64,000 nt of DNA from Clostridiaceae bacterium M8S5 (GCA_029227815.1 CP118523.1:3162001-3226000); one strand, 5' to 3'; positions 8,668 to 17,480 are shown, counted from the stretch's first letter. Program-made: numbers and translations. The notes: a model not told the origin generated them from the letters alone.

Positions 8668-9927
8668 ATGAAGAAGAATCAAATTTATGTTGGTTTTGCT
8701 ATATTAGCTTCAATGATAGCGTTGGGAATATATCAGTATAGCAAAGACTACAGACTTGCATTGCATTTAATAATAGGGCTTTCTATAGGATATGTTATGC
8801 AAAGATCAAGATTTGGATTTGCAGGTGGTATTAGAAAGATATATCACACTGGTGATAGTAGCTTAACAAAAGGACTTATGTTTTTATTTTCAATAACTTT
8901 GGTAATAACTGCTGCTATACACTATGGCGCACACGTAAATGGTGCAGATGTGTATTATAGAGCAGTAGAATCTGGTGTAGCAGTTATACCAGGGTCTGAT
9001 TATGTAGAGCCAGCAAATATTGCAACAATACTTGGTGGTATATTATTTGGAATAGGAATGATGTTTGGTGGTGGATGCGCGTCTGGTACACTTACAGATG
9101 TAGGAGAAGGATACGGTAGAGGAATTATAGTACTTTTCTTTTTCTCAACAGGAGCATTATGGGGAGCACATGATATGCCGTGGTGGACTCAAAGTGTATT
9201 CTTCAAAGTTCACAAAAGACTGTATTTACCAGATGTATTTGGATATATGGGTACAATAGTGTTATCATTGTTAGGTTATTTTTTAATATATGCAATTGCT
9301 AAAAAGTATGAAAACAAAAGAAGAAATAATAATACATTGAAACTAGAAAAATATGAAAACTGGGAAAAAGAAATAGCTAAACCAAAAGAATTCAAGATAT
9401 TTAGCAAAGAAACATATCATAAATTCTTTGTAAAAAGATGGTCATATTATACAGGTGCTGCATTTATTATGATAATGTTTGTAACTATATTAGTTACAAC
9501 AGGTACAAGCTGGGGTGTAACAGCTATATTTGCAAAGTGGGCTGGTTGGATTTATCAATCTATAGGACTTATAGATGTATCTGATTGGGGTTGGTTTGCA
9601 AATAAAATGGATTCAATGAGAGCAGGATTTATTAATGATGCAGGTTCAATGAGAAATATGGGAATTATAGTAGGGGCATTAATTGCACCTTTATTAGCAG
9701 GTCACTTTAAATTTAAATTTAAGTTCAATTTCAAAGATGTAGTGTTTTATGCAATAGGTGGTTTGTTAATGGGATATGGTGCTAGAATAGCATTAGGATG
9801 TAACGTAGGAGCATTATATTCAGGATTGTCTAATATGTCATTGTCAGGATGGGTATTCTTGCCAGCGTTAACTGTAGGTGGAATCTTAGGATTGAAATTA
9901 GCAGATAAAATAAAGATAAATATATAG
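8668..9927 (+). CDS. YeeE/YedE (TsuA-like) sulfur transporter, fused full-length form
   Basis: A 419-residue membrane protein with two homologous halves. The first half carries QRSRFGFAGG (about residues 48-57) and GGGCASGTLTDVGEG (about 134-148). The second carries GYGARIALGCNVGALYSG (about 368-385). These paired Cys motifs are diagnostic of YeeE/YedE and match those of the split pair at 2262 and 3261. A long polar linker (about residues 215-250) separates the halves. Known members transport thiosulfate, or are linked to selenium/sulfur metabolism; the substrate here is inferred. Good AGGAGG ribosome binding site; single-gene unit ended by the terminator element at 9931. Confidence 0.85.
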   Translation: MKKNQIYVGFAILASMIALGIYQYSKDYRLALHLIIGLSIGYVMQRSRFGFAGGIRKIYHTGDSSLTKGLMFLFSITLVITAAIHYGAHVNGADVYYRAVESGVAVIPGSDYVEPANIATILGGILFGIGMMFGGGCASGTLTDVGEGYGRGIIVLFFFSTGALWGAHDMPWWTQSVFFKVHKRLYLPDVFGYMGTIVLSLLGYFLIYAIAKKYENKRRNNNTLKLEKYENWEKEIAKPKEFKIFSKETYHKFFVKRWSYYTGAAFIMIMFVTILVTTGTSWGVTAIFAKWAGWIYQSIGLIDVSDWGWFANKMDSMRAGFINDAGSMRNMGIIVGALIAPLLAGHFKFKFKFNFKDVVFYAIGGLLMGYGARIALGCNVGALYSGLSNMSLSGWVFLPALTVGGILGLKLADKIKINI

Positions 9928-9930
9928 ATA

Positions 9931-10060
9931 AAAAACCTTGAGGTCTTTTCAATATTATGACGCAGTCATTAGTATAGGAGATTGTAGTAAAATCATAAGT
10001 TTAAGATATGTTTTTGAATGAGATTTTGACTATATTATGAAAAGACCTTGAGGTCTTTTT
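9931..10060 (+). repeat. Duplicated terminator enclosing a 90-bp structured repeat element
   Basis: The hairpin core ACCTTGAGGT with a T run occurs twice: an imperfect copy at 9931-9949 and a perfect AAAAGACCT/AGGTCTTTT hairpin at 10040-10059 followed by TTATTT. The roughly 90 bp between them contains TATGAC-AGTCATTA and TGTAGTAAAA-CA-AAGT. The same motifs occur in the insert between the two metN leader terminators at 17474-17628. It looks like a small repeat element residing inside a terminator; the second hairpin is the functional transcription stop for the transporter. Confidence 0.6.
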
Positions 10061-10587
10061 TATTTAATAGGAAAATTAATATTTTTAGAAAAGGTCAAAG
10101 AATTGGTACAATAAAAAAATTTAAATGTGTAGATTGAATTATTTACTATATTAAGATTCTATACTTTTAATATCAATATAAGAAACAGATGTCATAGTGT
10201 CATCTTAAAGATAAATCATAATAACTCATAGACAACTTCAATTTTTCATCTTCAAATGGATATTCAATCTCGTCTATAAGCTTATTAATGTGTACGACCT
10301 CTTTATCTTGAATTTCTAATTCTATAATAATATTTCTACATCCACATTTACATATTTATACCCTTATATATTTTAAATCTTCATAAGATACAAATAATGA
10401 TGTATGACTAGCTATTGTAGCTAACTTTTAAATGATATTATGATATATCAATAACAATTACTAATCTTTATAGGCTTTGTCCTTTACTGTTGCCACTAGA
10501 TTCTATATGTTGTACTTTTACTCGTTCCTCCTTTTTAATTTGCTACTTCTCTTATCTCGCTCCTTCCATTAATTTTTGAGTATTAAA
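10061..10587. other. Intergenic region with probable decayed small gene
   Basis: About 530 bp without an intact gene. On the minus strand, roughly 10204-10445, two open pieces in different frames (SLFVSYEDLKYIRV, then CKCGCRNIIIELEIQ continuing to a TGA at about 10204) read like one broken small protein with a Cys-rich centre. Its start is not visible. No family can be named. The rest shows nothing recognisable. Confidence 0.3.
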
Positions 10588-10651
10588 AATTGGACTTCAA
10601 TCGTGTAACCACCCTTGTAATTTCAAGGTTTTACTGATTTAAAGTCCAATT
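10588..10651 (-). terminator. Terminator downstream of glpP
   Basis: AATTGGACTT (10588-10597) pairs with AAGTCCAATT (10642-10651). On the minus strand the stem is followed by TTTTTAATA. The 44-nt interior contains a further small stem (CCTTG/CAAGG). It lies 30 bp after the glpP stop codon, closing the cob-glpP transcript. Confidence 0.65.
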
Positions 10652-10679
10652 ATATCACTGTCGTATAAGTGCTTATCAA

Positions 10680-11246
10680 TCACATATACCATATATCTTC
10701 TTTACTCGTTGATATTCCTACTGCACCTACTTTTAGGCTTTGTATAACATCTTCTTTGTCTATAATAAGTCCTCCAGTTATAACTGGTATCTTTGTCTCT
10801 TTAGTTAATATCTTTGTAACCTTAGGCATTATTCCTGGCATAATCTCTATTGCATTTGGTTTTGTGTTAGATATGATTTTTATTCCTGTTTCAAGTGATA
10901 GCGAATCAAGCATAAACAATCTCTGTATTACAAACAACCCTAGTTCTTTAGCTGGTTTTATAAGATTGCTCTTAGTTGTTATTATTCCATCTGGTTTTAT
11001 GTTTTCACTTATGTACCTCATTGCTACTATATCTCTTGAAAATCCATCTAGTAAATCTATATGTATATAGACACTTTTAGATTTTTCTTTGCATCTCTCT
11101 ACTAGATTTTTTAGGTTAAATATACTTCCTGTTAATAAAAATATAATCTCGCAAGGTGATTTAAGTGCTTCTTCTAGTTTTTCTATGCTTGAAGCTGCGG
11201 CTATTACCGGATTTAATTCCAGCTTACCGTAAAAACTATTAGACAT
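10680..11246 (-). CDS. glpP: Glycerol-3-phosphate-responsive antiterminator GlpP
   Basis: A 188-residue TIM-barrel-like protein. It has the GlpP signatures FLLTGSIFNL (about 35-45), IHIDLLDGFSRD (about 61-72), DGIITTK (about 85-91) and the C-terminal VITGGLI...V.GAVGISTS phosphate-binding region. GlpP binds glycerol-3-phosphate and leader RNA of glp genes to prevent early termination. The start has a GGGAGTG ribosome binding site. It lies 46 bp downstream of cobC on the same strand with no terminator between, so it probably rides on the cobalamin transcript. No glycerol genes are present in the window. Confidence 0.9.
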   Translation of the reverse strand: MSNSFYGKLELNPVIAAASSIEKLEEALKSPCEIIFLLTGSIFNLKNLVERCKEKSKSVYIHIDLLDGFSRDIVAMRYISENIKPDGIITTKSNLIKPAKELGLFVIQRLFMLDSLSLETGIKIISNTKPNAIEIMPGIMPKVTKILTKETKIPVITGGLIIDKEDVIQSLKVGAVGISTSKEDIWYM

Positions 11247-11292
11247 AAAAACACTCCCTATTAATTATTCACTTATATTATATATATTTTTC

Positions 11293-11868
11293 TTAAACTA
11301 GTCTATCAATACTTTCAATTATTGCATAATTATTGTCATATTCAATCTCTATTATTGTACCTAGACCAATTTTAAAATGCCATCTTTTATCTATATCTAT
11401 TCCTAATAGATAAGTTAAAAAACTCTGTATAACTCCTCCATGAGTTATTATTAAATGTATACCTTCTTTTAATGATTTAACGAAATCTTCTACTCTATAT
11501 TGTAGATTTAATAAGTTTTCGCCTTTAGGTAATGTATAGTTTATGTAGTCATTAGTCCAATTATTCCAAATATCTTTGTATTGCTCTTTCGCCTGTTTAT
11601 AGCTCAATCCTTCAAATACTCCAAAATTCAGTTCTTTTAACCTATCATCCTGTATTAGCTCTTTATCTACTGCTAACCTCTCTCCTATTGCTTTAGCTCT
11701 ATACATAGGACTAGTATATACATTATCAAATTCATATTTTTTTAGCTTCTTTACTAACTTTTCTATTTGTTCATACCCTCTTTGAGTTATTTGTGAATGA
11801 GTATGTCCTATATACTTTTGTTCATAATTAGCTTTTGTCTCTATATGTCTTACTAAAATTAGCTTCAA
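11293..11868 (-). CDS. cobC: Alpha-ribazole phosphatase (histidine phosphatase family)
   Basis: A 191-residue histidine phosphatase. N-terminal LILVRHIETKAN contains the phospho-accepting His, although the usual RHG is RHI here. ERL...ELNFGVFEGL and the second catalytic His in LIITHGGVIQ (about residue 140) are intact. Placed directly after cobS, it should dephosphorylate alpha-ribazole-5'-phosphate in lower-loop assembly of cobalamin. The start is TTG at 11868, with its GAGGTGAT ribosome binding site lying inside the last codons of cobS, which implies translational coupling. Confidence 0.82.
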   Translation of the reverse strand: MKLILVRHIETKANYEQKYIGHTHSQITQRGYEQIEKLVKKLKKYEFDNVYTSPMYRAKAIGERLAVDKELIQDDRLKELNFGVFEGLSYKQAKEQYKDIWNNWTNDYINYTLPKGENLLNLQYRVEDFVKSLKEGIHLIITHGGVIQSFLTYLLGIDIDKRWHFKIGLGTIIEIEYDNNYAIIESIDRLV

Positions 11869-11872
11869 TTTA

Positions 11873-12601
11873 TCACCTCAAACACAAATATATATATGTT
11901 ATGAATAAATAAATACACTGAGTAAACTCTATTGTAAATCCAATTGTATCTCCTGTTATTCCATCTATTTTTTTTGTAAAATACTTCACTATAAGTACTG
12001 CAGTAAAGATTGCACCTATCAAGAATGTAAGTGATACCAATCCACTTACAATGAAAGAAATAATACCACTAATTAATATCGCCAATATTGCTTCTTTCTT
12101 TCCACTACTCTCTATTATTGCTTTTCCCATACCATCTTTTCTTGCATATCTACCAATTGATGCTGCAACTACTCCCGAGCATCTTCCTACTACTGGTGTT
12201 AGTAAAATATAGCGTGGATCTATATAACATGTAAGTGCTATATTAAATGTAAATAGCATAAAAATCGCTAACACTCCAAATGCACCAATTCTACTATCTT
12301 TCATTATTTCTAGTACTCTTTCTTTGCTCCTGTTACTTAGTATTCCATCTACTGAATCTGCCAATCCATCTATATGAAGACCTCCTGTTATGTATATATA
12401 TATAATCCATACCACTATACTAATTATAGGTTTATGGAAGTATTGAGATGGTAAAGTAACAGTATACATTAACCCTCCTATTATTAGACCTATTATAGGC
12501 ATTATATAAACTGCACTTAAAAAATCCTTTTCTTTAAACTCAAATTTAATATTTATTGGTATCCTTGTTAAAAAAGTCAACATCAATAAAAAACCTTTCA
12601 T
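11873..12601 (-). CDS. cobS: Adenosylcobinamide-GDP ribazoletransferase (cobalamin synthase)
   Basis: A 242-residue integral membrane protein with six or so hydrophobic segments. It shows the CobS core motif GGLHIDGLADSVDGILSNRSKERVLEIMKDSRIGAFG (spanning about residues 92-128) with its Asp cluster for Mg and nucleotide binding. It joins alpha-ribazole (or its phosphate) to adenosylcobinamide-GDP at the membrane, the last assembly step of cobalamin. It sits between cobU and cobC with gaps of 9 and 4 bp. Length and motifs are normal. Confidence 0.93.
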   Translation of the reverse strand: MKGFLLMLTFLTRIPINIKFEFKEKDFLSAVYIMPIIGLIIGGLMYTVTLPSQYFHKPIISIVVWIIYIYITGGLHIDGLADSVDGILSNRSKERVLEIMKDSRIGAFGVLAIFMLFTFNIALTCYIDPRYILLTPVVGRCSGVVAASIGRYARKDGMGKAIIESSGKKEAILAILISGIISFIVSGLVSLTFLIGAIFTAVLIVKYFTKKIDGITGDTIGFTIEFTQCIYLFITYIYLCLR

Positions 12602-12610
12602 TTAGTTACC

Positions 12611-13165
12611 TCACTTTATTTGTAATGGTATTCCAGATACAGTAAAATACACTTCGTCTGCTATACTAGCGATATATTGATTGACTCTTCCTGCTATATC
12701 TCTAAATACTCTTCCCATTCTATAAGGTGGAACTATCCCCATTCCTAATTCATTTGTGACAATTATAATATCCTTTTTATGCTCTTTTACAACTTTTATG
12801 AGTTCGTTTATCTCTTCAAATATGCTCTCTTCCAACTCATCAACTTGCTCCATCTCACATTTATCAAAATCTAATCTACTATCTAACAATAGATTTGACA
12901 CTAAAACAGTCATGCAGTCTAATAATATATACTCACACCCATCAAAAGCATCCATATCTTTTAAACTGTTGAAACCCTTATATTTTTCGATAGTTTTCCA
13001 ATGGCTAGGTCTTGAGTTTTTATGCTTTTTTATTCTATCTTTCATGCCATCATCAAAAGCTATTGCTGTCGCTAAGTATGTCACTGCTTTATTAGATTCT
13101 CTTGCTACTTTTTCTGCAAAAGTACTCTTTCCACTCCTAGCGCCCCCTGTAACAACTATCATCAT
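12611..13165 (-). CDS. cobU: Adenosylcobinamide kinase / adenosylcobinamide-phosphate guanylyltransferase
   Basis: About 184 residues. Walker A GGARSGKST lies at the N-terminus, and the HKNSRPSHWKTIE segment (about 46-58) contains the histidine that becomes guanylylated. EYILLDCMTVLVSNLL and IIVTNELGMGIVPPYRMGRVFRDIAGRVNQ are the other CobU signatures. I use the ATG at 13165, 9 nt after AAGGAG, rather than the upstream GTG at 13171, which is too close to the ribosome binding site. The start overlaps the cobD stop as ATGA. It phosphorylates and then guanylylates adenosylcobinamide. Confidence 0.92.
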   Translation of the reverse strand: MMIVVTGGARSGKSTFAEKVARESNKAVTYLATAIAFDDGMKDRIKKHKNSRPSHWKTIEKYKGFNSLKDMDAFDGCEYILLDCMTVLVSNLLLDSRLDFDKCEMEQVDELEESIFEEINELIKVVKEHKKDIIIVTNELGMGIVPPYRMGRVFRDIAGRVNQYIASIADEVYFTVSGIPLQIK

Positions 13166-14211
13166 AAACACTCACTCCTTGCTAATTTTTTGAGTTCGTT
13201 TAATAATTTATCGTTTTCTAATCTTGTTTTAAGTGCTATTCGAAAATACTTATCGTCTAACCCTATAAAATCTTCACATGTTCTTATATATATACCTTTT
13301 TGCAATAACATTTCTTGTAGCTGGAATGCTGAGATATTTTCAGTTTTACATATGTGAAAATTGGTATGACTCTTATAAACGTAAATATTATCTATATCTT
13401 TAATGGCACTATAAACATAGTCTCTTTCTTTATTGCACCAATCTATAGTAACCTCTTCGTATTCTTTATCCTCAAGCAAAACGGGTACTGCCCTCAGTGA
13501 TAAATAATTTAAACTCCAAGGTTCTTTATATTGGTATAACTTGTTTATAATCTGCTCATCTGCAATACAAAAACCCAATCTAAGACCTGGTACAGCATAA
13601 AATTTAGTCATTGACCTAAGTATAATCAATGGGTATTTTCTGTAATAATCAATTAAAGATTCTTTATTAGCAAAATCTATAAATGACTCATCTACAAACA
13701 TTATGCTGTTTATTTCTTTGATGACTTTCAATATTTTTTCTAATTTATTTACTTCATTGTATGTTCCAGTAGGATTGTTAGGATTACAAAGCACAATGAC
13801 ATCTGGCTTAATTTTTTTTATATGATTAATCAAATCATCTTCATTTAATTTAAAATCATGTTTATCTAATACATACTCATGAATTTCTGATGAGCTAAGT
13901 TTAAACGCTCTCTTGTATTCGTTGAATGTTGGGTGAACTATTAGTACTTTCTTTGGTTTAAGTGCTCTTGCAAATAGATATATAAGTTCTATAGCTCCAT
14001 TACCTAACGTTATATGATTCTCTTTAATATTGTAATGCTTTGCAATATGTTTAATTGCTGTGCTACCATCAATTTCTGGGTATTTGTGTAATTGTGATAT
14101 ACCACTAATTATCGCCTTTTCTAAATTTTTAGATATTCCTAGTGGGTTTATGTTGACACTAAAATCTATGACGTCTTTACTCTCACCATAATATCCTCCA
14201 TGTTTATTCAT
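13162..14211 (-). CDS. cobD: L-threonine-O-3-phosphate decarboxylase (aminotransferase fold)
   Basis: A 349-residue fold-type I PLP enzyme. It starts MNKHGGYYGESKDVIDFSVNINP, the typical CobD opening; LCNPNNPTGTY is near residue 140, and VDESFIDF carries the PLP-ring Asp. SMTKFYAVPGLRLGF contains the Schiff-base Lys near residue 204. It is CobD rather than histidinol-phosphate aminotransferase because of the N-terminal motif and its place between cbiB and cobU. The product, (R)-1-amino-2-propanol phosphate, is the linker that CbiB attaches. Confidence 0.88.
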   Translation of the reverse strand: MNKHGGYYGESKDVIDFSVNINPLGISKNLEKAIISGISQLHKYPEIDGSTAIKHIAKHYNIKENHITLGNGAIELIYLFARALKPKKVLIVHPTFNEYKRAFKLSSSEIHEYVLDKHDFKLNEDDLINHIKKIKPDVIVLCNPNNPTGTYNEVNKLEKILKVIKEINSIMFVDESFIDFANKESLIDYYRKYPLIILRSMTKFYAVPGLRLGFCIADEQIINKLYQYKEPWSLNYLSLRAVPVLLEDKEYEEVTIDWCNKERDYVYSAIKDIDNIYVYKSHTNFHICKTENISAFQLQEMLLQKGIYIRTCEDFIGLDDKYFRIALKTRLENDKLLNELKKLARSECL

Positions 14212-14228
14212 CTGATTACCTACCTTCT

Positions 14229-15179
14229 CTATATTATAAACACTATAAATAAATACGCTAATATAAATGAACTGTACATTATTTTAACTGTTGATTTTAT
14301 ATCATGTGCTTGTAGATTTCTTTTTTTATCTCCTAATGTTGGTTTGTACAGTTTTTGCCCAAAATAAGTATTAGTGCCTCCAAGCTGTATATCTAAAAGG
14401 CCTGCTACTACCGCTTCAGGATATCCACAGTTTGGACTTTTGTGATTCCTTTTATCTCTTAATAGTATCTTCCATCCATCTTTTATATTGTATTTTAGTA
14501 ATCCTCCACCTAATAGCATAAATATACTACCTATCCTTGCTGGCAGATAGTTTAAAACATCATCAAATCTAGCTGAAGCATACCCTATATCTTTATACGG
14601 CTGTTGTATGTATCCTACCATTGAATCGAGTGTGTTTACTGTTTTATAGATATATACTAATTGAACAGGGTATCCTATCATAAATCCTATAGCTATGTAA
14701 AGCAAAGGGGCAAGTATGCCATCTATTGTATTTTCAGCTACTGTCTCTATTGTGGCTCTTGTTATTTCTTCTTTAGTAAGACTACTTGTATCTCTGCCTA
14801 CAAGGTAAGATATTTGAATTCTAGCTTTCTTTATATCATCACTTTTTAGTGTATCATATACTTTTAGTGCCTCTACATGAAGGCATCTTGACGCCAATGA
14901 AGTATATATAAAATATATAGACAAAATGATCTTCACATAATTATTAATTTTACCTGCAATATATAACATTAAACTCAGTATAGCCACTACTGTAGCTACA
15001 CTTAATATTAGCAAAATAAAACCTCCTAATTTTTCTGATATTATCTTTTGCTTTCTTATCCTAGATTCTAAACTCCTAATCATTTTACCTATATAAATAA
15101 TAGGATGTGGCCATCCGTTAGGATCACCTAATATCAAATCTAATATTACTGCTACTGTAAGCATTATTACGTTTTGCAT
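14229..15179 (-). CDS. cbiB: Adenosylcobinamide-phosphate synthase CbiB
   Basis: A 316-residue membrane protein. It opens AVILDLILGDPNGWPHPIIYIGK, the CbiB N-terminal motif. It also has SYLVGRDTSSLTKEEITRATIETVAENTIDG (about 124-155) and HKSPNCGYPEAVVAGLL near the C-terminal quarter, all diagnostic. It amidates adenosylcobyric acid with aminopropanol (or its phosphate). The ATG is 2 bp after the cbiP stop, so the genes are coupled. Confidence 0.93.
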   Translation of the reverse strand: MQNVIMLTVAVILDLILGDPNGWPHPIIYIGKMIRSLESRIRKQKIISEKLGGFILLILSVATVVAILSLMLYIAGKINNYVKIILSIYFIYTSLASRCLHVEALKVYDTLKSDDIKKARIQISYLVGRDTSSLTKEEITRATIETVAENTIDGILAPLLYIAIGFMIGYPVQLVYIYKTVNTLDSMVGYIQQPYKDIGYASARFDDVLNYLPARIGSIFMLLGGGLLKYNIKDGWKILLRDKRNHKSPNCGYPEAVVAGLLDIQLGGTNTYFGQKLYKPTLGDKKRNLQAHDIKSTVKIMYSSFILAYLFIVFII

Positions 15180-15180
15180 A

Positions 15181-16671
15181 CTATAGTCCCATGATACCTT
15201 TTATTTTGCTTATATCTAGATGATTTCTAACTAAATCAGCTAATTTATCATATTCTCTTTTTTTATATTCTTCATAGCTCATATCATTCTCTTTAAGCTC
15301 TAATCCTTTTTTACTAAGTAATTTTTTTATTATTGACTTTCTAAAATCATCATTTTCAAATATTCCATGTAGATATGTTCCTATTATATTTCCTGATTCA
15401 TCAGTTGCTCCGTCAAATCTACCATCTTCTAGCTTAATAAATGGCGTTACTGCATCTAATAGCTCCGTTTGTCCCATATGGATTTCATAGCCACTTACTT
15501 TTGTATTTTTAAGTTCATCCCCTAATATTATATCTTTGTTAATTATCCCTGTAATTTGAACTGTCTCTTTACTATTTGTTATCACAGTTTTAGTTCTTAG
15601 TAGACCAAGTCCATTAATTTGCTTAGTGGTTGATTCCATATTTTCAGGATCACTTATTGTTTGTCCCAATATTTGATATCCTCCACATATACCTATTATA
15701 GGAACTCCTTTTTTGTGAAGTTTATATATAATTTTGTCAAAACCCGTATCATATAAATATCTCATATCTTTTATAGTATTTTTACTTCCTGGTATTATTA
15801 ATAAATCAATATCATCAAAATCATTAGGATTTAGTATATATCTTACGTTTATGCCATGCTCTAATTCTAGTGGTGTAAAATCACTAAAATTAGATATATA
15901 AGGAAGCTTGATTACTCCTATATTGATATCTCCATTGCCTTTGTCTTTAAACCTCTCGGTCACGCTGTCTTCATCATCTATATTAAGATTCATATAAGGT
16001 ATTACTCCTAAGCATGGGATACCTATTTTCTCCTCTATCATCTTTACTCCCGGCATTAGTATATCAACATTGCCTCTAAACTTGTTTATTACAAATCCTT
16101 TTATCCTCTTTTGTTCTTCTTCTGTCAAAAGCTTAATCGTTCCATATATTGATGCAAATACTCCCCCTCTATCTATGTCTCCAATCAGCAAAACTGGAGC
16201 ATCGACCATTTCTGCCATACCCATGTTTACTATATCATTATCTCTTAGATTTATCTCTGCTGGACTACCTGCTCCTTCTATTACGATGGCATCATACTCT
16301 TCATCTAGCTTGTTATAAGCCTTCATGATACATTCTTTTAACTCTGATTTGTGGTTATAATAGTCAAACGAGTCCATATTTTTATAAACCTGTCCATTTA
16401 CTATAACTTGACATCCAACATCACTAGAAGGCTTGAGTAGTATAGGATTCATTTCTACTGTTGGCTGTATGTTAGCTGCTTCTGCCTGTACAACTTGAGC
16501 TCTCCCCATTTCCTTGCCATCTTTTGTTACGAATGAATTCAATGCCATATTTTGCGACTTAAACGGTGCTATTTTGTATCCATCCTGAACTAATACTCTA
16601 CATAAACCCGCTGTTAATAAGCTTTTGCCAACCGATGACCCTGTTCCTTGAAACATTATATTTTTTTTCAC
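15181..16671 (-). CDS. cbiP: Cobyric acid synthase (glutamine-dependent amidase)
   Basis: About 496 residues. The N-terminal P-loop-like MFQGTGSSVGKSLL is followed by a dethiobiotin-synthetase-like ATPase domain (VIEGAGSPAEINLRDNDIVNMGMAE). The C-terminal triad-type glutaminase domain has the nucleophile Cys in IGICGGYQILG (about 330) and the His in GTYLHGIFEN (about 430). Four side-chain amidations convert adenosylcobyrinic diamide to cobyric acid. I prefer the GTG at 16671, nine bases after GGAG, over the TTG at 16686 because the latter includes that GGAG within its codons. First gene of the cobalamin operon behind the riboswitch. Confidence 0.93.
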   Translation of the reverse strand: MKKNIMFQGTGSSVGKSLLTAGLCRVLVQDGYKIAPFKSQNMALNSFVTKDGKEMGRAQVVQAEAANIQPTVEMNPILLKPSSDVGCQVIVNGQVYKNMDSFDYYNHKSELKECIMKAYNKLDEEYDAIVIEGAGSPAEINLRDNDIVNMGMAEMVDAPVLLIGDIDRGGVFASIYGTIKLLTEEEQKRIKGFVINKFRGNVDILMPGVKMIEEKIGIPCLGVIPYMNLNIDDEDSVTERFKDKGNGDINIGVIKLPYISNFSDFTPLELEHGINVRYILNPNDFDDIDLLIIPGSKNTIKDMRYLYDTGFDKIIYKLHKKGVPIIGICGGYQILGQTISDPENMESTTKQINGLGLLRTKTVITNSKETVQITGIINKDIILGDELKNTKVSGYEIHMGQTELLDAVTPFIKLEDGRFDGATDESGNIIGTYLHGIFENDDFRKSIIKKLLSKKGLELKENDMSYEEYKKREYDKLADLVRNHLDISKIKGIMGL

Positions 16672-16712
16672 CTTTGTACACTCCAATTCTTATGTTTTAT
16701 TTTTAAATGCAA

Positions 16713-16739
16713 AAAACACATATGGAAATTATGTGTTTT
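16713..16739 (-). terminator. Intrinsic terminator in the cobalamin leader (expression platform)
   Basis: On the minus strand AAAACACAT pairs with ATGTGTTTT and is followed directly by TTG after six T. It lies between the cobalamin aptamer and cbiP, so it is the likely ligand-controlled terminator of the riboswitch. Confidence 0.7.
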
Positions 16740-16789
16740 AATAATCGAATGTTAATATTAACACACTTCCCACCGAAGTAGTTACAATC

Positions 16790-16950
16790 CTCAATCAAAG
16801 GCAGGTTTCCTGACTCATAGATTTCTTTACTCTCTTTCCTTCCCAACATAGTCAGTGGTATTAAGATTTCATATCTATTTACAGTAGCGGGGGCTGTAGG
16901 GGTTTTTCACCTCTTTCCCTCTTAGCTCACTATTTATGAGCACCTTTGAT
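16790..16950 (-). promoter_or_regulatory. Cobalamin (adenosylcobalamin) riboswitch upstream of cbiP
   Basis: On the minus strand the leader has the aptamer landmarks in order: AGAGGGAAAGAGGTGAAA near the 5' side, CCCCCGCTACTGTAA, GGGAAGGAAAGA, and GAGTCAGGAAACCTGCC (16800-16816), a clear B12 box. It precedes a terminator and the cbiP-to-cobC operon, so high cobalamin should switch off late cobalamin synthesis/salvage. Ends are approximate. Confidence 0.92.
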
Positions 16951-16976
16951 ATTATTTAATTTATATATATAAGATT

Positions 16977-17004
16977 ATTATATCACTATATCAAACAATC
17001 TCAA
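16977..17004 (-). promoter_or_regulatory. Sigma-A type promoter of the cobalamin leader
   Basis: On the minus strand TTGAGA (16999-17004), a 16-nt spacer and TATAAT (16977-16982) stand about 30 bp before the 5' edge of the cobalamin aptamer. Confidence 0.55.
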
Positions 17005-17264
17005 TAGTTGAAAGGATATATTTTTACTTTGTTAAACTAGCCAAACTCTTGTAGTATTAATACTTTAGTTTTTAATTGTAGTTATTTAGCTATATGGACT
17101 TAATCTACATTGTTCTACCATAACTAATATTTTTTCACACTAAATATATTACATAATATAATATAGTATAGTTTGATTTATCACCTTGTGTACATTCTAC
17201 TATCCTCAAATTTCAGGATTTATTGTTATTCTTTTACTTAAAATGGTTAATATATTAAAATTTC

Positions 17265-17293
17265 TTGACTTTTATTTAGAATACATCTATAAT
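17265..17293 (+). promoter_or_regulatory. Sigma-A type promoter of the SAM riboswitch / metNIQ leader
   Basis: TTGACT (17265-17270), exactly 17 nt, then TATAAT (17288-17293), about 40 bp before the S-box aptamer. A near-consensus vegetative promoter. Confidence 0.75.
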
Positions 17294-17329
17294 AGATTTT
17301 AATAACTGAATATAATTTTGATTTCCTTA

Positions 17330-17436
17330 TCAAGAGTGGTGGAGGGACTGGCCCTATGAAACCCGGCAACCTGTACGTTATGTACGAGGTGCTAAATCCT
17401 GCGAATAATTTCGAAAGATGAGGGAAGCGGTTTTTT
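17330..17436 (+). promoter_or_regulatory. SAM-I (S-box) riboswitch upstream of metNIQ
   Basis: The aptamer shows the invariant S-box blocks TCAAGAGTGG, GGAGGGACTGGCCC, TGAAACCCGGCAACC, GGTGCTAAATCC and CGAAAGATGAGGGA in order. A terminator hairpin follows at 17440. S-box RNAs terminate transcription when S-adenosylmethionine is plentiful, which fits control of methionine uptake by the downstream ABC transporter. Confidence 0.95.
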
Positions 17437-17439
17437 TTA

Positions 17440-17480
17440 AAAAGCTTCTTTCTTCTTTTAGAAAGAAGCTTTTATTTTAT
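17440..17480 (+). terminator. S-box terminator (first copy)
   Basis: AAAAGCTTCTTTCT (17440-17453) pairs with AGAAAGAAGCTTTT (17460-17473) and runs into TTTATTTTATTT. This is the expected expression-platform terminator of the riboswitch. Confidence 0.8.

Noticed and set aside
10669-11070. Plus-strand open frame of 133 codons
   Set aside because: Antisense to glpP, which has full family motifs on the other strand.
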